From Nitrospirota bacterium (lineage in GTDB: Bacteria; Nitrospirota; Thermodesulfovibrionia; Thermodesulfovibrionales; SM23-35), in the NCBI GenBank assembly GCA_013388455.1, contig JACAFF010000040.1, positions 129,990 through 181,718 of the forward strand: a DNA stretch of 51,729 bases. The letters run 5' to 3'. The translations under genes were made by a program, and so were the position numbers. Positions within the stretch are counted from its first letter, which is position 1. Every line of letters begins with the position of its first letter. The notes beneath the pieces are model-generated. The model saw nothing but the letters and a program-made list of their open reading frames with translations, searched no databases and had not been told where the DNA came from. Below are positions 18,825 to 26,528 of the stretch, piece after piece.

Positions 18825-19006
18825 TTAACCCAAATAATGCAGATATTGCTCAAAAATTTCTTTAACTCGATGAAATTATTAAATTATTTTTATTTGTTAT
18901 ATGGATAAAAATATTCATAAAACTATTAGTTATAGGTAAACTAAGGTATCGAAAAATAAATTTTTTCATAACATCTGCATTATTCTAAATGCATTTTTTA
19001 GGTTAA
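18825..19006. repeat. TTAA-bounded palindromic repeat, copy B (full length)
   Basis: This 182-bp element starts TTAACCCAAATAATGCAGAT and ends in AGGTTAA. The outer ~50-60 bp on each side are imperfect inverted repeats: AATAATGCAGATRTT plus AAAAATTT.TTT..CGAT on the left, and their complement on the right. The right arm carries an extra AAATGCATTTAG block. The centre shares ATAAAAATATTC and GGTATCGAAAAATAAATTTT with copy C. No protein is encoded. It fills the gap between infB and rbfA. Confidence 0.9.
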
Positions 19007-19034
19007 TGACTGATGACTATTGACGAAGGCAAAT

Positions 19035-19394
19035 ATGCTTCCTTATAAACGCTCACAAAGAGTCAGCGATCTCTTAAGAGAAGAAATCGCAGATATAATC
19101 ACTTTTAAGTTGAAAGACCCAAGGCTTGGGTTTGTCACTGTCACTGGGGTTGATGTCACAGATGATATCAAGATAGCAATAGTTTATATAAGTGTTCTAA
19201 AGGATGATGAAAAAAAGATGACAGTGGATATCCTTAATGCTGCAAAGAATTTCATAAGAACAGAGCTCGGGAAAAGGCTCAGAATGAAATCTATTCCGAC
19301 TATTTCCTTCAAGCTCGATGTCTCCATAGAATATGGTAACAGGATTGAAAAGATACTCGATGAAATAAGGCATAAGAATGAAAGTTCCTCATAA
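19035..19394 (+). CDS. rbfA: Ribosome-binding factor A
   Basis: RbfA is a KH-fold protein needed for late 30S maturation and 16S 5'-end processing. The 119-aa product shows RSQRVSDLLREEIADIITFKLKDPRLGFVTVTGVDVTDD and, near the C-terminus, the conserved RTELGKRL..K.IP.ISFKLD. The start is set at the ATG at 19035 (MLPYKRSQRV) with GAAGG just upstream. An in-frame TTG at 19020 has no support. It overlaps the nrnA start by 17 nt, so both are probably one unit. Repeat copy B lies just upstream. Confidence 0.95.
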   Translation: MLPYKRSQRVSDLLREEIADIITFKLKDPRLGFVTVTGVDVTDDIKIAIVYISVLKDDEKKMTVDILNAAKNFIRTELGKRLRMKSIPTISFKLDVSIEYGNRIEKILDEIRHKNESSS

Positions 19395-20334
19395 CTTAAT
19401 ATCCTTTCTCAAAAAAGAAGATAATTTTCTAATAACAACGCATATTAATCCTGAACCGGATGCAATAGGTTCTTCTTTAGCCCTCTCAAAGGCACTTGAA
19501 TCTATAGGAAAAAAGACAGTCCTGTATCACAAGGATGGAGTTCCCGAAATATATACCTTTCTCCCTGGACAAGAGACTTTTATCAAAAAAAACAAGGAAA
19601 TCGATAATAATAATCTGTCTTTAATCCTGCTTGACTGCAATACTCTGGATAGGGCTGGCATAGAGAATACCGTATTCAAATATTCTGTTGTAATAGATCA
19701 TCATGAAACAGATAAGAACTTCGGCGATATAAAATGGATAGAGCCATATGCAGCAGCTACAGGCATAATGATATTTTATTTATTGAAAGAGATGGGAATT
19801 GCCTTAACAAAAGATATTGCTACAAATCTTTATGCTGCTATTGCTATTGATACCGGCACTTTTCGTTACAGTAATACGAATGCAGAAGTCTTAAGAGTTG
19901 CTGCTGAATTAGTCGAGGCAGGAGCAAGCCCATTTATCATTGCAAATAACCTTTATGAAACATGGTCAAAGCAAAGATTTGATCTTCTTATTATGTCTTT
20001 AAATACACTCGAAATAATTGATAAGATTGCTTTTATCTCAGTCACAAAAGAGATGTTTCAAAAAACAGGCACTTGCCCGGATGATACAGAAAACTTTACC
20101 AATTTCCCGAGAATGTTAAAGGATATTCATATTGCTGTATTATTCAGACAGGAAGGTGATGACTTATGGAAGATCAGTCTCCGTTCAAAAGGAGATATCA
20201 ATGTCGCAAAGATTGCATTGCATTTTCATGGCGGCGGGCATAAAAATGCTGCAGGATATAAGATAAGAGGTAATCTGAAAAGTATCAAAGAAAGCTTATT
20301 GCAACAAATTTATTCTCTTAAAAATAAAGAATAG
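19378..20334 (+). CDS. nrnA: DHH-family phosphoesterase, NrnA-like oligoribonuclease / pAp phosphatase
   Basis: NrnA enzymes degrade 2-5 nt RNAs and dephosphorylate pAp. The 318-aa protein has the N-terminal DHH domain with motif I THINPEPDAIGSS, a Asp-containing LLDCN, and the name-giving DHH in VIDHHETD. ATGIMI and IDTGTF follow. The DHHA1 domain ends in FHGGGHKNAAGY, the substrate-binding GGGH motif. In motif I the first acidic residue is Glu (PEPD) where many relatives have Asp. The infB-rbfA-nrnA order is widespread in bacteria. The start overlaps rbfA by 17 nt. Confidence 0.9.
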   Translation: MKVPHNLISFLKKEDNFLITTHINPEPDAIGSSLALSKALESIGKKTVLYHKDGVPEIYTFLPGQETFIKKNKEIDNNNLSLILLDCNTLDRAGIENTVFKYSVVIDHHETDKNFGDIKWIEPYAAATGIMIFYLLKEMGIALTKDIATNLYAAIAIDTGTFRYSNTNAEVLRVAAELVEAGASPFIIANNLYETWSKQRFDLLIMSLNTLEIIDKIAFISVTKEMFQKTGTCPDDTENFTNFPRMLKDIHIAVLFRQEGDDLWKISLRSKGDINVAKIALHFHGGGHKNAAGYKIRGNLKSIKESLLQQIYSLKNKE

Positions 20335-20349
20335 TTTTTTTACTATTTC
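20327..20349. terminator. Possible bidirectional terminator between nrnA and rpoD
   Basis: AGAATAGT, then TTTTTT, then ACTATTTCT forms a short AT-rich hairpin with a T-run across the convergent gene ends. The stem is weak, so this is tentative. Confidence 0.3.
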
Positions 20350-21767
20350 TGATGTAACATTTTAAGTTCCCTAATTCTTTTGGGATGTTTAAGTTTTCTC
20401 AAAGCATTCGCTTCTATCTGGCGAACCCTTTCACGGGTAATCGACAGATGTTTACCTACTTCTTCAAGAGTATGGTCTCTTTCAAATCCAATACCGAATC
20501 TCATTCTTAACACCTGCTCTTCTCTGGGCCTGAGCGTATGAAGAATTTCCAGCATCTTTTCAGATAGCATTGTTTTCTCAACATCTGAATAGGGAGATTC
20601 GCAATTATTGTCAGTTACAAAATCTCCAAGTGTCAAATCCTCCTCCCCGACCGGGGTCTGAAGAGTTATTGGTTCCTGTATAGCCTTGAATAAATTTTCA
20701 ACCTTTTTGTCAGGAATTCCCAGGCGTTCAGCGATTTCTGATATATTCGGCTCTCTTCCTAATTGGACAACAAGCTCTTTAGAAGCCTTTATAATCTTAT
20801 TATAAAGCTCAACCATATGGACAGGAAGCCTTATTGTTTTAGTTTGATCAATAAGCGCCCTTGTGATTGCCTGCCTAATCCACCATGTAGCATAAGTGCT
20901 GAACTTAAACCCTTTTTCATATTTAAACTTGTCTACAGCTCTTATGAGACCTATATTCCCTTCCTGTATAAGATCAAGCAGAGAAAGCCCTCTACCAATA
21001 TAATGTTTAGCTATATTTACAACAAGTCTTAGGTTATGGGTTATTAATGTGTCCTTGGCTCTTTTAATAATCTCTTTTGCTCTTGTGATTCTTTCATATC
21101 GTGCTCTCAGTTCATTAAGTTTAATCCCGGATTCGGATATAACCTGATGATAAATCTGTTTAACCTCTTGTGCAATCCCTTCAAGTTTTAATAGATTTCC
21201 ATTCTTTTTTTTTCTTTCGCATATAATTCTTTTTAAATTTTTAAAAGTTCCATACTTAGAAATCTTTTTGTCTGCAGTAATAACCTTTTCCATCATGGAT
21301 TCAATCCTCCTTAATGTCTCCATGATAGATTCTTCCATAATATCTTCATGATCATGAAAATCTTCATTCTGTTTTAAATCTTTTTTAATTTTTTCATAAA
21401 AAGGCATTGAAGTAACGAGTTGTTTTATAATAACTTTTCCTTCTTCTATTCTTTTAGCAAGCTCGGTTTCCTCATCTCTTGTAAGGACAGAAATATCGCC
21501 CATAGAATGAAAATAAGCCTGAACAAGGTCTTCTCCTTTCTCATATTGAACATATTGATCTTTATCTACTTCTTCCTTTTCTTCAATCTGTGACTCCTGT
21601 TCGTCAGTAATATTAACCCCCATATCCTGTAAAACATCTATCAGATCTTCAACATCACTGTGGGATGTAAACGCATCGGGGAATACGCTGTTAATTTCAC
21701 TATAAGATACCTTCCCTCGTCTTTTCCCAAGATCAATTATTTCTCCAAAAATATCCCATTCCTTCAT
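20343..21767 (-). CDS. rpoD: RNA polymerase primary sigma factor (sigma-70)
   Basis: This is the housekeeping sigma factor. The 474-aa protein has a region 1.1 (~1-60), region 1.2 ([11 protein letters not shown]…[16 protein letters not shown]) and a non-conserved insert (~110-215). Region 2 includes [34 protein letters not shown] and [16 protein letters not shown]. Region 3 follows, then region 4 with RMRFGIG and the helix-turn-helix [20 protein letters not shown]. These patterns fit a group 1 factor. No dnaG lies upstream, unlike the classic rpsU-dnaG-rpoD operon. A GGAAA lies before the ATG. The gene is convergent with nrnA. Confidence 0.96.
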   Translation of the reverse strand: MKEWDIFGEIIDLGKRRGKVSYSEINSVFPDAFTSHSDVEDLIDVLQDMGVNITDEQESQIEEKEEVDKDQYVQYEKGEDLVQAYFHSMGDISVLTRDEETELAKRIEEGKVIIKQLVTSMPFYEKIKKDLKQNEDFHDHEDIMEESIMETLRRIESMMEKVITADKKISKYGTFKNLKRIICERKKKNGNLLKLEGIAQEVKQIYHQVISESGIKLNELRARYERITRAKEIIKRAKDTLITHNLRLVVNIAKHYIGRGLSLLDLIQEGNIGLIRAVDKFKYEKGFKFSTYATWWIRQAITRALIDQTKTIRLPVHMVELYNKIIKASKELVVQLGREPNISEIAERLGIPDKKVENLFKAIQEPITLQTPVGEEDLTLGDFVTDNNCESPYSDVEKTMLSEKMLEILHTLRPREEQVLRMRFGIGFERDHTLEEVGKHLSITRERVRQIEANALRKLKHPKRIRELKMLHQK

Positions 21768-22077
21768 AGGGTTAGTTTCCTTTTTTATAAGTCGAATTTA
21801 TTATCATTTTATATCACTTATTTAAAATAATTTATTATTTATTTAATAAAATATTAATGCACATTTTATGCCACCTATCTCCAATTTATAACCTGTTGAT
21901 TTTAAAGATATAAAAATGCTCAAAGAAAGGTAATCAAGAAAAATGGACGCTTTTTGTCAGTTTTATTTATGTAAAATGGTATCTAAATTATGTAATCTAT
22001 TTCACTGGGGAGGAAATTACCCTGATTAATTGTTCACTGCGAACTATGTGCCATAGGTTTAAAAATAATCTCGATTA
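21768..22077. other. 310-bp AT-rich spacer between clpB and rpoD
   Basis: The stretch lies downstream of clpB and upstream of rpoD, both on the minus strand, so it should hold the rpoD promoter. It is very AT-rich, with many -10-like hexamers and no convincing -35/-10 pair. I see no coding frame or strong hairpin. Confidence 0.5.
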
Positions 22078-24717
22078 CTATATTGTTGACACCTCCGCAG
22101 AAATCGCTTTTTTGAATACCAACCTCTCACCTTCAAAATCAACGAGCACTATATCACCATCCTGAAAAGTTCTGTTTAGAATCTTCATCGCAAGTGGATT
22201 TAGTATTTCTCTTTGCAGAGCCCTTTTCAGAGGTCTTGCACCATAAACAGGATCAAAGCCGATCTCTGCAAAATACTCTCTTGCACTATCGCTCAATGTT
22301 ATATCAATATTTTTCTCTTTGACATATTTCTTCATTCTATTAATCTGAATATCTACTATCTGCTTGAGGAGTTCTTTTGTCAATGGATTGAATATAATGA
22401 TTTCGTCAACTCTGTTCAGGAACTCAGGCCTAAAAAATGCCTTAAGGTCTTCATTTATACGTTCTTTCAATTCAACATTAGTAATAACCCAGTATGCATC
22501 AGGACGTTTCTCCCTTTCCTCGAGCATCTCCTGTATATGTGCACTTCCAATATTAGATGTCATTATCACTACTGTGTTTCTGAAATCAACTGTTCTTCCA
22601 TGACTATCGGTAAGTCTACCATCATCAAGTAGTTGCAATAGCAGATTAAATACCTCTGGATGTGCCTTTTCAACCTCATCAAATAATATTACAGAATAGG
22701 GTTTTCTTCTCACAGCTTCCGTAAGTTGTCCTCCTTCCTCATAGCCTACATATCCAGGAGGAGCACCTATAAGCCTCGATACTGTATGCCGTTCTTGATA
22801 TTCAGACATATCTATCCTTATTAATGCGTTTTCGTCATCAAAGAGAAATTCAGCAAGAGACTTTGCAAGTTCTGTTTTGCCAACACCTGTAGGACCAAGA
22901 AAAATAAAGGATCCAATGGGTCTATTTGGGTCCTGTATACCTGCTCGGGCTCTCCTTATTGCATTGGATACTGCCTCAATTGCCTCATCCTGACCAACAA
23001 CCCTTTGTCTCAGACGTTCATCCATATGAAGTAACTTCTGAACTTCACCTTCGAGCATTCTACTTACAGGGATTCCTGTCCATTTTGAAACAACTTCTGC
23101 GACATCTTCCTCATCTACTTCTTCTTTTAGCATCTTCCTCTTCTTCTGTGCTTCCAGAAGTTTCCTGTTTTCCTCTTCAAGAGCCTTATTGAGACTAAGT
23201 AATTTGCCATATCTTAATTCAGACGCCTTTGTCAGGTCTCCTTCACGTTCTGCTCTCTCTGATTCTATCTTTGTCTTCTCAATCTGTTCTTTATAATCAC
23301 GAATTTTAGCGATAATTTCTTTCTCACTCATCCATTGTGCTCTGAGTTCATCTCGCCTAGTCTGAAGATCAGCCATTTCCTTGTTTATCTTCTCAAGTTT
23401 ATCCTTTGAGTCTTTTGAATCTTCACGCATTACAGCCTGTTTTTCTATTTCAAACTGTCTTAGTTTCCTTTCTATCTCGTCAAGTTCTACCGGCATACTG
23501 TCTATTTCCATTCTTAATTTAGAAGCAGCTTCATCAATAAGATCTATTGCTTTATCAGGCAAAAATCTGTCAGTTATATACCTGTTAGAAAGAATTGCTG
23601 CTGAAACAAGAGCTGAATCTTTTATTTTTACACCATGATGAACCTCGTATCTCTCTTTTAATCCACGTAAAATCGAGATGGTATCTTCAACGCCCGGTTC
23701 TCTAATAAGAATTGGCTGGAATCTTCTTTCGAGAGCAGGGTCTTTTTCAATGTGTTTTCTATATTCATCAACAGTTGTTGCCCCAACACACCGAAGATCA
23801 CCACGGGCAAGGGCTGGTTTTAGCATATTTGATGCGTCAATTGCGCCTTCTGCAGCACCTGCTCCAACCAGTGTATGAAGCTCATCAATAAAAACTATAA
23901 CTTTTCCCTCAGACTGTTCAATATCCTTTAGTACTGCTTTCAAGCGTTCCTCAAACTCACCTCTAAATTTTGTTCCTGCAACAATGGCCCCCATGTCGAG
24001 CGCAACAACTTTTTTATCCTTTAGCGTTTCTGGCACATCACCTGCAACAATCCTCTGAGCCAGTCCTTCAGCGATAGCTGTCTTCCCAACACCTGGTTCA
24101 CCTATTAATACAGGATTGTTTTTTGTCCTCCTTGAAAGAACCTGTATAATTCGTCGTATTTCGTCATCCCGTCCTATGACTGGATCTAATTTACCTTTTC
24201 TTGCAAGTTCTGTAAGGTCTCGGCTATACCGTTTGAGTGCCTGATATTTCTCTTCCGGATTAGGATCAGTAACACGTTGTGCACCCCTTATTTCTCTTAG
24301 AACAGAAAGCACTTTATCAGAACTAACCCCATATTTTTTCAATATATCAGAACATGGGCCATCTATATCTATTAAAGAAATTAGAAGGTGTTCTACACTT
24401 ATATATTCATCTTGCAAGTGCTTTGCACTCTGCTCAGCCTTCTCGAATACCAACTTCAATCTTGGAGATATATAAATCTGCCCTAAAGGTGTTGCACCTA
24501 TAACCTTCGGAAATCTGTCAATTATCTCCTCAACATCTTTCTGAATAGCAGTATTGTTTTTTCCGAGTTTTGTGAGTATCTGCGTGGCTACACCTTCATC
24601 ATCATTCATAAGTGCCCAGAGCAAGTGTTCTGCATCAATTTGTTGATTTCCTTTACGCTCTGCTAGTTTTTGAGCTTCTTGTATAGCTTCCTGACTTTTT
24701 ATAGTAAATTTATCCAT
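22078..24717 (-). CDS. clpB: ClpB, ATP-dependent disaggregase
   Basis: ClpB is the hexameric AAA+ disaggregase that works with DnaK/DnaJ after heat or other stress. The 879-aa protein has an N-terminal Clp_N double repeat (~1-150). Walker A of the first ATPase starts at residue 206 (GEPGVGKT). A coiled-coil middle domain (~410-530) and a second Walker A at residue 608 (GPTGVGKT) follow. The Walker B regions are [10 protein letters not shown] and [14 protein letters not shown]. The middle domain marks it as ClpB and not ClpA or ClpC. AAGGAGG precedes the ATG. It is last in the dnaJ-hspR-clpB unit, 12 nt after hspR, and so should be under HspR control. Confidence 0.97.
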   Translation of the reverse strand: MDKFTIKSQEAIQEAQKLAERKGNQQIDAEHLLWALMNDDEGVATQILTKLGKNNTAIQKDVEEIIDRFPKVIGATPLGQIYISPRLKLVFEKAEQSAKHLQDEYISVEHLLISLIDIDGPCSDILKKYGVSSDKVLSVLREIRGAQRVTDPNPEEKYQALKRYSRDLTELARKGKLDPVIGRDDEIRRIIQVLSRRTKNNPVLIGEPGVGKTAIAEGLAQRIVAGDVPETLKDKKVVALDMGAIVAGTKFRGEFEERLKAVLKDIEQSEGKVIVFIDELHTLVGAGAAEGAIDASNMLKPALARGDLRCVGATTVDEYRKHIEKDPALERRFQPILIREPGVEDTISILRGLKERYEVHHGVKIKDSALVSAAILSNRYITDRFLPDKAIDLIDEAASKLRMEIDSMPVELDEIERKLRQFEIEKQAVMREDSKDSKDKLEKINKEMADLQTRRDELRAQWMSEKEIIAKIRDYKEQIEKTKIESERAEREGDLTKASELRYGKLLSLNKALEEENRKLLEAQKKRKMLKEEVDEEDVAEVVSKWTGIPVSRMLEGEVQKLLHMDERLRQRVVGQDEAIEAVSNAIRRARAGIQDPNRPIGSFIFLGPTGVGKTELAKSLAEFLFDDENALIRIDMSEYQERHTVSRLIGAPPGYVGYEEGGQLTEAVRRKPYSVILFDEVEKAHPEVFNLLLQLLDDGRLTDSHGRTVDFRNTVVIMTSNIGSAHIQEMLEEREKRPDAYWVITNVELKERINEDLKAFFRPEFLNRVDEIIIFNPLTKELLKQIVDIQINRMKKYVKEKNIDITLSDSAREYFAEIGFDPVYGARPLKRALQREILNPLAMKILNRTFQDGDIVLVDFEGERLVFKKAISAEVSTI

Positions 24718-24729
24718 TAGAAATCCTCC

Positions 24730-25080
24730 TTAATCCTCAAAAAAAATCCTTTTCCATCTTTCAATAAAATCCCTTTTGATATCTTCCTCGAGGAAATTCA
24801 TCATCTCTTCCATCTCTTTTTGAAAAGCTTCCAGCCTGCTTTTCATTCTCAGTATTATCTCAACGCCTGACCTGTTAACTCCGAGTTCTCGTGTGAGACG
24901 AAGTATCATTGCTATCTTTTCCACATCTTCCTGAGAATATAGTCTTGTTCTCTTTGTCCTGTGTGGAGTAATAAGTCCCTCTCGCTCATATAATCTGAGA
25001 GTTTGAGGATGTACACCGAGCATCCTCGATACAACACTTATCATATATAAAGGTTGCTTTTTATCCGTTGAATCAATCAT
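24730..25080 (-). CDS. hspR: HspR, MerR-family heat-shock repressor
   Basis: HspR represses chaperone operons by binding inverted HAIR elements and releases them on stress, usually sensed through DnaK. The 116-aa protein has an N-terminal winged helix typical of Mer[32 protein letters not shown] and [12 protein letters not shown] helical dimerisation tail follows. Its place between dnaJ and clpB is the usual HspR context. It overlaps the dnaJ stop by 4 nt (ATGA). A HAIR-like site lies over the dnaJ promoter, consistent with autoregulation. Confidence 0.93.
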   Translation of the reverse strand: MIDSTDKKQPLYMISVVSRMLGVHPQTLRLYEREGLITPHRTKRTRLYSQEDVEKIAMILRLTRELGVNRSGVEIILRMKSRLEAFQKEMEEMMNFLEEDIKRDFIERWKRIFFED

Positions 25081-26168
25081 TTATGGAACAACGCCTTTCT
25101 TGGATCTTCTTTATATAATGTCTCAATAATCTTTATGGAATCACGTTCTTTATTACTGATATTTTTAGGAACAGCTATCTTAATATCAACATATTGATTT
25201 CCTCTCATGCCAGTCTTTGGTGAAGGGAATCCTTTCCCAGAAAGTTTGAATCGCTGGCCACCCTGGGTCCCAGGCGGGAGGGTCATCGCTGATGTCCCAT
25301 CAAGCGTTGGTATCTCAATCTTTGCTCCAAGAGCAGCCTCTCCAAAAGTTACAGGTAATTCAAGGTATATGTCATCTCCTTTTCTCTTAAATATTGGATG
25401 GGGACGCACTGTTATTTCAATCAACAAGTCCCCTGGAGGTCCACCAGCGGTCCCTGCACCTCCCATACCCCTTACCTTAACCCGTGATCCTGTATCAGCA
25501 CCTCGTGGAATCTTCACCTTAACTGTCTCCGCTTGCAGAACTTTCCCGCTACCTCTACATGAAGAACAGACTTTTGTAATTTTTCTACCTGTGCCACCAC
25601 AAACTGTGCATGGCTGGGACATCCTGAAAAATCCTTTTGAGGTCTTAGTGCTCCCTGTTCCTTTGCAAGCATCGCAAACCTGAGAAGATTCTGCACCAGA
25701 ACCCTTACATGTTTGACACGGGACTTCTCTGTTATAAGAAATAGTCTTTGTAACTCCAGAAAATGCCTCTTCAAGTGTTAGCTCAAGGCCGATAATCATA
25801 TCGGGGCCTTTCATGTATTGATTTTCAGGTCTACCCTTAGCACCAAAAAGATCCGTAAATATATCACCAAAACCACTAAAATCGAATGTGTCTCTGAAAT
25901 CATATGTTCTGAATCCTTCAAACCCCGGCCCTCCTGCTGAAAAAGCCGAACTCCCAAACTGGTCATATTCAGCCTTTTTCTTTGGGTCACTCAGAACCCC
26001 ATAAGCTTCATTTATTTCTTTGAACTTCTGTTCAGCCACTTTATCACCTGGATTAAGGTCAGGGTGATATTTACGCGCAAGTTTCCTGAATGCCTTTTTA
26101 ATCTCATCCTGTGAGGCATTTTTACTTACACCAAGTATTTCGTAGAAATCCTTTGTTCCCGAAGCCAT
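25077..26168 (-). CDS. dnaJ: DnaJ, Hsp40 co-chaperone
   Basis: DnaJ delivers clients to DnaK and stimulates its ATPase. The 363-aa protein has the J domain (residues ~7-70, with HPD in [10 protein letters not shown]), a Gly/Phe-rich linker, and the full zinc-finger domain. The zinc finger has four CxxCxGxG motifs ([32 protein letters not shown]). The C-terminal substrate-binding beta domains follow. It is therefore a true type I DnaJ and not CbpA. No dnaK or grpE is adjacent. The ATG has no Shine-Dalgarno sequence and lies only 12 nt after the -10 box. It is first in the dnaJ-hspR-clpB operon. Confidence 0.96.
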   Translation of the reverse strand: MASGTKDFYEILGVSKNASQDEIKKAFRKLARKYHPDLNPGDKVAEQKFKEINEAYGVLSDPKKKAEYDQFGSSAFSAGGPGFEGFRTYDFRDTFDFSGFGDIFTDLFGAKGRPENQYMKGPDMIIGLELTLEEAFSGVTKTISYNREVPCQTCKGSGAESSQVCDACKGTGSTKTSKGFFRMSQPCTVCGGTGRKITKVCSSCRGSGKVLQAETVKVKIPRGADTGSRVKVRGMGGAGTAGGPPGDLLIEITVRPHPIFKRKGDDIYLELPVTFGEAALGAKIEIPTLDGTSAMTLPPGTQGGQRFKLSGKGFPSPKTGMRGNQYVDIKIAVPKNISNKERDSIKIIETLYKEDPRKALFHK

Positions 26169-26180
26169 AATAATATTAAT

Positions 26181-26209
26181 ATAATATCTTTTGAGTAAGT
26201 CTTTGTCAA
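26181..26209 (-). promoter_or_regulatory. Sigma-70 promoter of dnaJ-hspR-clpB
   Basis: On the minus strand a consensus -35 TTGACA (26209-26204) is followed by exactly 17 nt and TATTAT (26186-26181). The predicted transcription start lies only about 6 nt before the dnaJ ATG. It is the best promoter match in the window. Confidence 0.75.
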
Positions 26210-26210
26210 G
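26190..26210. promoter_or_regulatory. HAIR-like operator for HspR
   Basis: TTTGAGT-N7-TGTCAAG matches the known HAIR consensus CTTGAGT-N7-ACTCAAG at 11 of 14 half-site positions with the exact 7-nt spacer. It covers the -35 and most of the spacer of the dnaJ promoter, so a bound repressor would block RNA polymerase. The encoded HspR one gene downstream is the expected ligand. Confidence 0.7.
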
Positions 26211-26246
26211 AATTTTATTATGAAATTATAAACATATAGAATTCAA

Positions 26247-26426
26247 TTAACCCAAATAATGCAGATGTTGCTCAAAAATTTCTTTAACTCGATATGATTA
26301 TTAAATTATCAATATTCGTCTAATGAATAAAAATATTCGTAAAACCATCAATTATAGGTGCAATAAGGTATCGAAAAATAAATTTTCTAACAACATCTGC
26401 ATTGTTCAATTGCATTATCGGGTTAA
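26247..26426. repeat. TTAA-bounded palindromic repeat, copy C (full length)
   Basis: This 180-bp element starts TTAACCCAAATAATGCAGAT and ends CGGGTTAA, with the same long imperfect inverted arms as copy B. The left ~47 bp are nearly identical to copies A and B, and the centre shares GGTATCGAAAAATAAATTTT with copy B. It lies in the divergent gap between dnaJ and the hybrid kinase, 37 bp beyond the HAIR-like site. Confidence 0.9.
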
Positions 26427-26480
26427 AAATTATTTAATTTATATATCATATGCTTAAATGGCACTATGATTGCTAATATC

Positions 26481-26510
26481 TTGTATATTAATTTAAAAAA
26501 AAGATATTAT
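26481..26510 (+). promoter_or_regulatory. Possible promoter of hybrid kinase gene
   Basis: TTGTAT (26481-26486) is followed by 18 nt and TATTAT (26505-26510). The leader would be about 12 nt. No ribosome-binding site is seen before the ATG at 26529. Confidence 0.35.
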
Positions 26511-26528
26511 TAAAATAATAGAAAATTA

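Noticed and set aside
26169-26230. CIRCE (HrcA) operator upstream of dnaJ
   Set aside because: No TTAGCACTC-N9-GAGTGCTAA-like inverted repeat is present. The site fits HAIR instead.
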